From the NCBI GenBank assembly GCA_903912795.1, contig CAIWIS010000286.1:1-6119 (forward strand): a stretch of 6,119 nt of DNA, in the 5' to 3' direction. A program made the translations under genes and the position numbers. Below the pieces are notes generated by a model. The model saw nothing but the letters and a program-made list of their open reading frames with translations, was not told the DNA's origin and did not search any database. This DNA comes from an uncultured Bacteroidales bacterium (GTDB taxonomy: Bacteria; Bacteroidota; Bacteroidia; Bacteroidales; Paludibacteraceae). Shown in pieces: positions 1-5,846 of the stretch (positions are counted from its first letter, which is position 1; each line of letters starts with the position of its first letter).

Positions 1-14
1 AAAGTCATTTTTTT

Positions 15-70
15 TAATGTGTCAATATGCTAATTTGCCAATATGCTAATATGCCAATATTGTAATGTGA
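15..70. repeat. Octamer tandem repeat, seven units
   Basis: Seven consecutive 8-bp units fit a consensus close to yAATATGC: taatgtgt, caatatgc, taatttgc, caatatgc, taatatgc, caatattg, taatgtga. The middle four pair up as a 16-bp repeat (23-38 and 39-54, one mismatch). No reading frame runs through it. It lies about 150 bp beyond the hisH stop and just past the hairpin array. I recall similar octamer runs in Bacteroidota intergenic DNA, but cannot check that here. No function can be assigned. Confidence 0.8.
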
Positions 71-75
71 GAATT

Positions 76-109
76 AAAAAATCAAAAATCAAAAATAACG
101 GCGTAGCCC
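76..109 (-). terminator. Possible hisH terminator: last array hairpin plus T-rich tract
   Basis: Read on the minus strand, the last hairpin unit of the array (GGC-TAC-GCC, 101-108) is followed by a tract with three runs of five or six T (76-95). A hairpin followed by a U-rich stretch is the layout of an intrinsic terminator, and it lies where one would be expected, downstream of hisH. The weak point is the stem, only three base pairs in this unit. The preceding 4-bp hairpins may contribute. Confidence 0.3.
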
Positions 110-235
110 TTCTAACGTGCGAAGCACCTAATAACGCACGAAGTGCTTAATAACGGCGTAGCCCAACTAACGCACGAAGTGCCTAATAACGTGCGAAGCA
201 CCCATTAACGCACGAAGTGCAACTAACGCAAAGCA
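96..235. repeat. Array of 17-19 bp triloop-hairpin repeats (eight units)
   Basis: Unit starts are at 96, 113, 132, 151, 168, 187, 206 and 224, so the period is 17-19 bp. Each unit is TAAC followed by a short inverted repeat around a 3-base loop. Three variants occur: GGC-gta-GCC (96, 151), GTGC-gaa-GCAC (113, 187) and GCAC-gaa-GTGC (132, 168, 206). The eighth unit (TAACGCAAAGC, 224) is degenerate and overlaps the last codons and stop of hisH. The GTGC and GCAC variants differ at two stem pairs, both changed on each side so that pairing is kept. On the minus (hisH) strand the units would form successive RNA hairpins with UUC or UAC loops. The unit lengths and the absence of unique spacers argue against CRISPR. 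Confidence 0.85.
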
Positions 236-810
236 ATAAAATTCTCAAGTATTTTCTGTCCTACATCGCCCGATTTTTCGGGGTGAAACTGCACAGCATA
301 AAAATTAGCTTTTTGTATGGCCGAACTGTATTCAATTACATAATCGGTTGTAGCTATGGCTTCGGCACAATTTTCGACATAATAGCTATGTACAAAATAC
401 ATGTAAGCATTTTCGGGTACACCATGCATTAAGTCCGACTTTAAATGAGCTATATTATTCCATCCAATTTGTGGAATTTTAAAACCAGCAGTGGGAAACA
501 ATCGTACTTTTTGGTCGAAAATTCCCATGCAATCAGTATCATTTTCTTCGGAATGCGAACACATAAGCTGCATGCCAAGGCAAATTCCCAACACAGGCTG
601 TTTCAAGCTTTTAATAAGCTCATCGAGACCTTTGGCGCGCAAATAAGCCATGGCCGACGAAGCCTCGCCAACACCCGGGAAAATTACTTTATCAGCAGCA
701 CGTATTTCATCGTGATTGTCGGTAACTACAGCTTGTACGCCTATACGCTCCAATGCAAAAAGCACCGATCGAATATTACCAGCATTGTATTTTATAATTA
801 CTACTTTCAT
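223..810 (-). CDS. hisH: Imidazole glycerol phosphate synthase, glutaminase subunit HisH
   Basis: This 195-aa cytoplasmic protein hydrolyses glutamine and passes ammonia to HisF, which makes imidazole glycerol phosphate and AICAR in histidine synthesis. It is a class I glutamine amidotransferase of normal HisH length. The nucleophile elbow GICLGMQ gives Cys77, and the FHPEKS motif gives His176 and Glu178 to complete the triad. The oxyanion-side motif PGVG (45-48), the HisH-typical PQIGWN (113-118) and the HSYY motif (141-144) are all present. The ATG start is directly followed by the conserved beta strand and YNAGNIRSV. HisF and HisA are not in the window and may lie beyond the left edge. No TAnnTTTG box lies in the 161 bp upstream, so it may be read from the panCD transcript. 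Its last codons (A-L-R-stop) merge into the hairpin array. Confidence 0.97.
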   Translation of the reverse strand: MKVVIIKYNAGNIRSVLFALERIGVQAVVTDNHDEIRAADKVIFPGVGEASSAMAYLRAKGLDELIKSLKQPVLGICLGMQLMCSHSEENDTDCMGIFDQKVRLFPTAGFKIPQIGWNNIAHLKSDLMHGVPENAYMYFVHSYYVENCAEAIATTDYVIEYSSAIQKANFYAVQFHPEKSGDVGQKILENFIALR

Positions 811-820
811 TTATAAAATT

Positions 821-862
821 AGAAGTCAGAAGTCAGAAATCAGAATTTAGAAGTCAGAACCA
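821..862. repeat. Heptamer tandem repeat between panD and hisH
   Basis: Six 7-bp units close to AGAAGTC run head to tail: agaagtc, agaagtc, agaaatc, agaattt, agaagtc, agaacca. Two more degenerate units (agaagtt, agaaaac) sit at 891-904. It begins 11 bp upstream of the hisH start codon, in the region that would form the hisH leader or the panD-hisH intercistronic RNA. No promoter box or coding frame is visible in it. Confidence 0.75.
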
Positions 863-921
863 ACGGTCAGCAACCGAAGGGAGATAATTTAGAAGTTAGA
901 AAACTCAACAACAACAATTAA

Positions 922-972
922 TAACGTGCGAAGCACCTAATAACGGCGAAGCCCTAATAACGTGCGAAGCCC
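922..972. repeat. Second copy of the triloop-hairpin array, at the panD stop
   Basis: Three units of the family at 96-235 start at 922, 941 and 958 (spacing 19 and 17 bp): GTGC-gaa-GCAC, GGC-gaa-GCC and GTGC-gaa-GCCC. The middle unit is a loop variant not seen in the first array. The third is asymmetric, as if a GTGC left half were joined to a GCC right half, so its stem is broken. The array ends on the panD stop codon: the TAG read on the minus strand lies inside the repeat's TTAGGGC junction. Confidence 0.8.
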
Positions 973-1322
973 TAAACAATTCTATTCGTTGCTGTATCCG
1001 GAAAAACAACCGCAGGTTTAAATGTGCGCGCCTCTTCCATTTCCATCATCGCATACGCCATAATTATCACAATATCACCAGGTTGCACCAAGCGAGCAGC
1101 AGCACCATTTAAGCATATTACACCCGAACTACGCTTGCCAGGAATAACATAAGTCTCGAATCGCTCACCATTGTTATTGTTTACAATGGTTACTTTTTCA
1201 TTCGCAATAATGTTGGCAGCATCCATCAAATCTTCGTCGATAGTGATACTCCCGATATAATTTAAATTGGCCTCGGTAACCGAAACACGATGAATCTTTG
1301 ATTTAACTATATGAACGAACAT
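972..1322 (-). CDS. panD: Aspartate 1-decarboxylase (pyruvoyl enzyme)
   Basis: This 116-aa cytoplasmic enzyme decarboxylates L-aspartate to beta-alanine for pantothenate and CoA synthesis. The precursor cleaves itself between Gly24 and Ser25, here in the motif YIGS (22-25), and Ser25 becomes the pyruvoyl group. Lys9, Arg54, Thr57 and Tyr58, all expected near the active site, are present, as is the downstream NGAAARL segment (72-78). Length and start agree with the family; the ATG opens the conserved strand MFVHIVKSKIHRV. It starts 26 bp after the panC stop with no promoter box between, so the two are very likely co-transcribed. Its TAG stop coincides with the first base pairs of a hairpin-repeat array. 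Confidence 0.97.
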   Translation of the reverse strand: MFVHIVKSKIHRVSVTEANLNYIGSITIDEDLMDAANIIANEKVTIVNNNNGERFETYVIPGKRSSGVICLNGAAARLVQPGDIVIIMAYAMMEMEEARTFKPAVVFPDTATNRIV

Positions 1323-1323
1323 A

Positions 1324-1356
1324 ATTATTAATTGTTAATTATAAATTATTAATTGT
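1324..1356. repeat. AT-rich direct repeat in the panC-panD junction
   Basis: The 12-mer ATTATTAATTGT occurs at 1324-1335 and again at 1345-1356, 21 bp apart, with the related TTAATTATAAATT between. The second copy covers the last codons and the TAA stop of panC. The segment carries no promoter box and is probably a low-complexity intercistronic repeat. Confidence 0.6.
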
Positions 1357-2194
1357 ATCTGATGTTGTCGATTAAGCGAACTTCGCCACAAAAAACAGCT
1401 ATACATCCAACAGTTGCGGAGTTCCAATTGTTTGCCGTTTGCAGAGTTTTAGCATCTACAATTTCGAAATATTCAAGTTTCAAGCCTTCAATTTGAGCAA
1501 TTTTATTTTCGACCCAACTTGTCAACTCAGCCGGTAACATGTTGTTTGTAAGCTTTATACTTTCGAACAAAACTGACGAAATGCTTGCAGCTAACTCACG
1601 TTGAGCAACTGTAAGTCGTTCATTGCGGCTACTCATGGCCAAACCGCTTGCCTCGCGAACAATAGGACAGTCGATTATTTCAATATCGAATCCCAATTTT
1701 TGGGTCATTAAATGAATAATGGCTAATTGTTGAAAATCTTTTTCGCCAAAGTACGATTTATGAGGCTGTACGAGTGTAAAAAGTTTACTAACTATTTGAA
1801 CTACACCATTAAAATGACCTGGGCGAAATTTTCCTTCCATAACAGTATCCAGCCCTTCAAAATCAAACTCAAAGCGATTATTCTGTTCGCTTTCTGAATA
1901 CATATCGTCGATTGACGGAGCAAAAATTAAATCGCAACCCGCTTTTTCGAGCAAAAGTGCATCGGCTTCCAAATTCCGAGGGTATTTTTCAAGATCACTA
2001 GCATTGTTAAACTGCGTAGGATTCACAAAAATGCTCACTACATTGTAATCGTTTTCAGCCACCGAACGCTCCACCAACCCAATATGCCCTGCATGCAAAG
2101 CGCCCATAGTTGGCACAAAACCAATGGTTTGGCCATTATCTTTCACTTTTGAGATTTCGGACTGCAGCTGAGCAACATTTCGAACAATCAACAT
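1349..2194 (-). CDS. panC: Pantothenate synthetase (pantoate--beta-alanine ligase)
   Basis: This 281-aa cytoplasmic enzyme condenses pantoate and beta-alanine with ATP, through a pantoyl-adenylate, to give pantothenate. The N-terminal nucleotidyltransferase fold shows PTMGALHAGH (28-37), which holds the HxGH ATP-binding site at 34-37, and FVNPTQF (56-62), which binds pantoate. Further conserved blocks are GKFRPGHFNGV (121-131), FGEKDFQQL (149-157) and the KMSKS-like MSSRN (187-191). Length is typical and the start is the ATG just before the first conserved strand. It heads a panC-panD pair, so the substrate made by PanD is used by this product. A TAnnTTTG box about 75 bp upstream probably drives both. 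panB and panE are not in the window. Confidence 0.98.
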   Translation of the reverse strand: MLIVRNVAQLQSEISKVKDNGQTIGFVPTMGALHAGHIGLVERSVAENDYNVVSIFVNPTQFNNASDLEKYPRNLEADALLLEKAGCDLIFAPSIDDMYSESEQNNRFEFDFEGLDTVMEGKFRPGHFNGVVQIVSKLFTLVQPHKSYFGEKDFQQLAIIHLMTQKLGFDIEIIDCPIVREASGLAMSSRNERLTVAQRELAASISSVLFESIKLTNNMLPAELTSWVENKIAQIEGLKLEYFEIVDAKTLQTANNWNSATVGCIAVFCGEVRLIDNIRYN

Positions 2195-2269
2195 AGGATT
2201 AACTTCGTTTTATTGATTCAAATATTATTTTGTTTTATTCGAAAAATGCATAAATTTCGAAAAACGCTG

Positions 2270-2277
2270 CAAAAGTA
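2270..2277 (-). promoter_or_regulatory. Predicted panCD promoter, -7 box TACTTTTG
   Basis: On the minus strand the sequence TACTTTTGC matches the Bacteroidota primary sigma factor -7 consensus TAnnTTTG exactly. Transcription would begin near 2263 and leave a leader of roughly 70 nt before the panC ATG. A convincing -33 TTTG is not seen; TGTTTTC lies at about the right distance. The call rests on the -7 match and on its position. Confidence 0.6.
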
Positions 2278-2535
2278 CAAAAACTAATTTGGAAAACAGT
2301 TATTTCGATATAATTCTTAAGAACATTGATTTGGGTCATAAGTTTTAAATAGTTGAAAATCAAGATGTGTTCAAGGTTAAACTTCTATAATTACATACCA
2401 TCATACTCAAATCACATATTTTTGTGTTTATAGTTAAATTGCAGAGCTACAAGCAAATAATTATTTTTATTCGGAAAAATTGCATTTTTTACTTACACTT
2501 TTAATTGAATATGATTAACAAATTGAACAAAAGGC

Positions 2536-2568
2536 TTGTTTATATCCAATTTTTTTTATATATCTTTG
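2536..2568 (+). promoter_or_regulatory. Predicted promoter of the GT5-like gene and lipoprotein
   Basis: TATCTTTG at 2561-2568 is an exact match to the Bacteroidota -7 box TAnnTTTG, followed by the frequent CA. TTG at 2536-2538, 22 bp upstream, is a plausible -33 element. Transcription would start near 2575, giving a leader of about 30 nt. The leader has no Shine-Dalgarno site, as is usual in this phylum. Confidence 0.65.
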
Positions 2569-2606
2569 CATTTCGTTTCAAAAAAACTGCACCGTAAGAA
2601 CACTAA

Positions 2607-3422
2607 ATGAAGAAGAAAATTAATAAGATTCTGTATATTTCGCAAGAAATATTTCCGTACCTACCTGAATCAGAAATTGCTAATATGTGTCGGTATTTGC
2701 CACAAGCAATGCAGGATAGAGGTAAAGAAACAAGAACTTTTATGCCAAAGTTCGGTGCAATTAACGAAAGGCGTAATCAATTGCACGAAGTGATCCGTTT
2801 ATCGGGCATGAATTTGATTATTGACGATACCGATCACCCACTAATTATAAAAGTGGCTTCGATACAAGCTGCCCGACTACAGGTTTACTTTATCGACAAT
2901 GATGATTATTTTCACCGTAAAAACACAGTGCGCGACGAAAAAGGCGCTGAATATCCTGACAACGACGAACGTACTATATTTTTTGTACGTGGCGTAATGG
3001 AAACAGTTAAAAAACTACGCTGGACACCCGATGTAATTCACTGTAGCGGCTGGATGACAGCTTTAGCACCACTTTACATCAAAAAAGCATACAATCAAGA
3101 TCCTTTTTTCAAACATTCGAAAGTGGTGTATTCACTTTGCAACGATGCGTTCGAAAAACCTTTTAGAAACTTATTTTCGGACAGATTAAAACTCGAAGGT
3201 ATTGAGAAGAAACATGTTTCGCAGTTTAAAGACAAGGAAATCGATTATGTAGCGCTTTCGAAATTTGCAATTGACTATTCGGATGGTGTTATTCAGTCGA
3301 CCCCTGAAGTAAACCCCGAAATTATTAGTTATATTAAAGACAATAAAGTCAACTTTATTCCGTATGTAAATCAGGAAGATTATGCTGATGAATATCTGCG
3401 CTTTTACGACACATTAATGTAG
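2607..3422 (+). CDS. Single-domain glycogen/starch synthase-like protein (GT5 N-terminal domain only)
   Basis: This 271-aa protein aligns by eye with the N-terminal catalytic half of GlgA-type synthases: SQEIFPYLPESEIANMCRYLP (12-32), DNDERTIFFVRGVMETVKKL (118-137), TPDVIHCSGWMTALAPLY (140-157) and YSDGVIQSTPEV (224-235, where synthases have a D-x-V-x-T-V-S-P segment). It stops before the C-terminal GT-B domain; true GlgA is about 470-480 aa. Key residues are changed: the ADP-glucose-binding KxGGL is PESEI at 20-24, and HxHDW is HCSGW at 145-149. A synthase reaction is therefore unlikely, and annotation as glycogen synthase would overstate it. No signal peptide or membrane segment is seen. 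The frame is intact, so this is not simply a broken gene. It is first in a probable operon with the lipoprotein 51 bp downstream. From memory, a short GT5-like gene between panC and a DUF4270 gene recurs in Bacteroidales. Confidence 0.85.
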   Translation: MKKKINKILYISQEIFPYLPESEIANMCRYLPQAMQDRGKETRTFMPKFGAINERRNQLHEVIRLSGMNLIIDDTDHPLIIKVASIQAARLQVYFIDNDDYFHRKNTVRDEKGAEYPDNDERTIFFVRGVMETVKKLRWTPDVIHCSGWMTALAPLYIKKAYNQDPFFKHSKVVYSLCNDAFEKPFRNLFSDRLKLEGIEKKHVSQFKDKEIDYVALSKFAIDYSDGVIQSTPEVNPEIISYIKDNKVNFIPYVNQEDYADEYLRFYDTLM

Positions 3423-3425
3423 CCA

Positions 3426-3441
3426 TTTGGATAAATCCAAA
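3426..3441. other. Small inverted repeat in the 51-bp intercistronic gap
   Basis: TTTGGA-TAAA-TCCAAA forms a 6-bp stem with a 4-nt loop just after the GT5-like stop codon. It is followed by A-rich rather than T-rich sequence on the coding strand, so it is not a typical terminator. It might act as an RNA processing or stability site between the two cistrons, or be chance. Confidence 0.35.
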
Positions 3442-3473
3442 AATTAACCAATCACTATCAAATTCTCTTCCGT

Positions 3474-4871
3474 ATGAGATTACAATTTATTTTTGTAGTG
3501 CTGTTTTCGCTCTTTTTGCTTGGTTGCGAAAACGATTTGACCGACTTAGGAGCATCTGCACAGCCTGCTAGCGACGCCATTATTCTTAAAATCGACTCGC
3601 TCGATGTAAGTTCGTCGAATTTTGATGTAAGCTATATTTATTCCAAACCCGACTCTTTAATACTTGGTACATTTATAGACAATACCTATGGCCGACTTTA
3701 TGCTGATATACTCACGCAGCTACAGCCACCTGTGGGTGTTGAATATCCCAAACAAACCGAAATTCAATCAAGTCCCGAAGCCGTTTCGGCAAATCTGGTT
3801 TTAAATTACAAATCGTGGTTTGGCGATCCCTATTCGCCCATGCAGGTAACTGTATATCAAATGGATAGAGGTACATTTCAAGATGTAGGACTTTACAAGT
3901 CGAATATTAATCCCGATGACTATTGCTCGATGAACAAAATGTTAGGGTCTAAAATATTTACCGCCAAGGACTATGGTTCAATTCGACCAGTAGCAAATTC
4001 GATAGAAATACCGCTCTCACAAGACTTTGTGAACGAATTTAAAAAAGAACTCACCGATTCAATTTATACAAAAACAGACGTAGCGCGCTTTCATGCCAAG
4101 TTTAACGGCTTATACATTACTACTAACTTTGGCTCGGCCAGCTTGTTGAATATCAGAAGTATCTATTTAAAATTTAATTACAAATATACTTATAAACGCA
4201 AATCCTTTGATGGTTTACGCGACTCAATAGTTACCGTAAATACCTCGCAAGATTATCCTGCTAACGAAGAAATACGTACCGTAAATCGTTTTCAACATCC
4301 TGATAAAACCAGCATTTTAAGTACTTTGAATACAAATACAGATGTAAATGTGGTATCGGCGCCAGCTAATATCTACACTAAAGTCAGCATTTCGTATGCC
4401 GATTTAAAAAGCAAATTAAAGGTCGACAACAGAAAGCTATTACTGAATAGAGCAATGTTACGCATTAATGCTACCGATGTAAAAGATACAACCTTGGCTT
4501 TACCATTGATAACTAGCTTACTGATGATTGACGTGGATAGTGTGGAAACTTTTTTCAAAAAACGCAGTTTACCATCGGATAAAACATCGGTAATTGGAAC
4601 CATTTCGTACGAAAAAGCGAGCGACAATACGATTGCTTATTTCTATAATTTTGATTTGGCTAAAATACTGACTTATGAATTAAGCAAAACAAACAATACT
4701 ACTACCATGCTTAATTATATGCTTGTACCAGTATCAATAGGTTACGATGGCAGTAATAACGTGAAAGAAATTAAGCAGCAAAATCTAATGCGTGCTGTTA
4801 AACTTTGTTCGGGGACTCATTCTACTAAAAGTAAAAGAATGAAACTCAACGTAGTATATAGTGGATTTTAA
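3474..4871 (+). CDS. DUF4270-like lipoprotein of unknown function
   Basis: This 465-aa protein has a lipoprotein signal peptide: a hydrophobic core from 4 to 16, then the lipobox LLGC with the lipidated cysteine at 18. The mature end CENDLTDLG is acidic, reminiscent of the Bacteroidota signal that sends lipoproteins to the cell surface, but not an exact match that I can prove. The segment LGTFIDNTYGRLYADILTQ (about 63-81) and the overall size fit the DUF4270 family as I recall it. No catalytic motif is recognised. The frequent alternating hydrophobic strands suggest a mainly beta protein. The start is the ATG immediately before the signal peptide. It follows the GT5-like gene on the same strand without a visible promoter between, so the two are probably co-transcribed. 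Its stop is 19 bp from the stop of the convergent gene, with no clear terminator between them. Confidence 0.8.
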   Translation: MRLQFIFVVLFSLFLLGCENDLTDLGASAQPASDAIILKIDSLDVSSSNFDVSYIYSKPDSLILGTFIDNTYGRLYADILTQLQPPVGVEYPKQTEIQSSPEAVSANLVLNYKSWFGDPYSPMQVTVYQMDRGTFQDVGLYKSNINPDDYCSMNKMLGSKIFTAKDYGSIRPVANSIEIPLSQDFVNEFKKELTDSIYTKTDVARFHAKFNGLYITTNFGSASLLNIRSIYLKFNYKYTYKRKSFDGLRDSIVTVNTSQDYPANEEIRTVNRFQHPDKTSILSTLNTNTDVNVVSAPANIYTKVSISYADLKSKLKVDNRKLLLNRAMLRINATDVKDTTLALPLITSLLMIDVDSVETFFKKRSLPSDKTSVIGTISYEKASDNTIAYFYNFDLAKILTYELSKTNNTTTMLNYMLVPVSIGYDGSNNVKEIKQQNLMRAVKLCSGTHSTKSKRMKLNVVYSGF

Positions 4872-4890
4872 GGCAAGTTTTATAGGCTGA

Positions 4891-5646
4891 TTAAAATTGT
4901 AAACCCAATTTCAATCCAGCAGTTTTAAGTGAAGCAATACCTTCATAAGCATAAATACCTTCGGTAATTGATTCGGTAAGTCTACCTTTAATAGAATAGA
5001 CAGCGCCAAATACACCAGCGTAAATGGAAGTTTTGTAATTTACTTTGTAATTTACGCCAGCACTTACACTTGTATAAGCACCACCCTTGAAGTAGTTATT
5101 AACTGAAAATGTATAACCGGACTCTACTCCCCAAAACGGTGAAGTCCGGTTTTTGTTTGTAGTAGCTTGAACTTTCAGGTAAATAGGGAGCAAATTGATA
5201 TTGGAATTGTTTACCGTCAAAAAACCTGCGCCAAGGCCTACATAAATATCCTTACCCAACACTTTTTTATTTCCAAAACTCAATAAAAATTGCGTTAATA
5301 ATTTTGCATTATCCTCATTTTGCATGCTTACAGTGGCACTCACAATTTCGAATCGGGCAGAAAAGTTGGTATTTAAAGGCGAATTAGGCTCTGTTGATGA
5401 CTGTTGTAAATCGGAATCTGTTTTGGATGGCACAAAGGTTTCAACAAGAACAACTTCGGAAGGTTGAAACTGAAAACGAGCTCCTGTGCTATCTTTGAGC
5501 ATTACTACCTCATTGTTTTTCACAATAATTTCACCCACAAAAACAGTTCCTGTTTTGAGTGTCACTTTACTTGTTACAGCTTTTTCTTGCGCCAGAATTC
5601 CTACACTAACGAAGCAAAAAAACAATATCAACCATTTATTTTTCAT
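4891..5646 (-). CDS. Secreted protein with a probable outer-membrane beta-barrel domain, hypothetical
   Basis: From the ATG at 5646 the protein is 251 aa. It opens with a classic signal peptide: MKNK, a hydrophobic core WLILFFCFVSVGILA, and probable cleavage before QEK. A frame extension to a TTG codon at 5670 would add eight residues ahead of the signal peptide; I prefer the ATG because it places the positive charges and core correctly. Residues about 27-72 (KVTLKTGTVFVGEI to PSEVVLVE) form a small beta module resembling the repeated SH3-like 'LKdGtvhyGeI' domain often found in Bacteroidota envelope proteins. Then comes a polar linker rich in S, T, N and P, followed by alternating strands to a terminal LKLGLQF. 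The final Phe fits an outer-membrane barrel. No family name is certain. It is transcribed alone, convergent to the lipoprotein gene. Confidence 0.75.
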   Translation of the reverse strand: MKNKWLILFFCFVSVGILAQEKAVTSKVTLKTGTVFVGEIIVKNNEVVMLKDSTGARFQFQPSEVVLVETFVPSKTDSDLQQSSTEPNSPLNTNFSARFEIVSATVSMQNEDNAKLLTQFLLSFGNKKVLGKDIYVGLGAGFLTVNNSNINLLPIYLKVQATTNKNRTSPFWGVESGYTFSVNNYFKGGAYTSVSAGVNYKVNYKTSIYAGVFGAVYSIKGRLTESITEGIYAYEGIASLKTAGLKLGLQF

Positions 5647-5710
5647 CAATAATATAAAACCATTTGTCAAATTGCAAAACTTTATTGATATGCATTGACA
5701 AAACAGTATT

Positions 5711-5718
5711 CAAAGATA
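5711..5718 (-). promoter_or_regulatory. Predicted promoter of the barrel protein gene, -7 box TATCTTTG
   Basis: The minus strand reads TATCTTTG, an exact TAnnTTTG match. Transcription would start near 5704, about 58 nt before the preferred ATG at 5646. No clear -33 TTTG is seen. A second candidate nearer the gene (AAGTTTTG, 5685-5692 region) misses the first base of the consensus. Confidence 0.5.
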
Positions 5719-5846
5719 CAACTTTATTTTTAAATTCTTAAGCCAGTGTTTTGAATGGAACTGATTTCAATTCGCATTATTTTTAAATGGTGTGAACCAG
5801 CAAGCACCCCACCGGATTTATCTTATTTAAAATGAACAAAAGGTGG

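Larger units (their letters stand above)
2195..2606. other. Divergent intergenic region between panC and the GT5-like gene
   Basis: These 412 bp are very AT-rich and contain no supported gene. Each end holds a promoter box pointing outward (entries at 2270 and 2561). The 9-mer TTCGAAAAA is repeated at 2238-2246 and 2256-2264 in what would be the panC leader. Between about 2300 and 2520 I see no strong hairpin, tRNA, riboswitch core or conserved frame. Confidence 0.6.

Noticed and set aside
96..235. CRISPR array
   Set aside because: Units are 17-19 bp with only 2-4 bp between them and no unique spacers. The repeats are variable and no cas gene is present.
217..816. Plus-strand open frames opposite hisH (217-432 and 445-816)
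   Set aside because: They are antisense to a gene with a full catalytic triad and show no motif of their own.
2238..2264. Direct repeat TTCGAAAAA as a panC operator
   Set aside because: Two 9-mers in AT-rich DNA are weak evidence, and they lie downstream of the predicted promoter. I know of no regulator that binds this sequence.
4373..4627. Minus-strand 84-codon frame inside the lipoprotein gene
   Set aside because: It is a shadow of the DUF4270-like coding sequence, with no promoter or recognisable domain.
4872..4890. Bidirectional terminator between the convergent genes
   Set aside because: The 19-bp gap and its flanks show no stable inverted repeat.
5464..5698. Plus-strand frames opposite the barrel protein gene
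   Set aside because: They are antisense to the signal peptide and beta module of a better supported gene.
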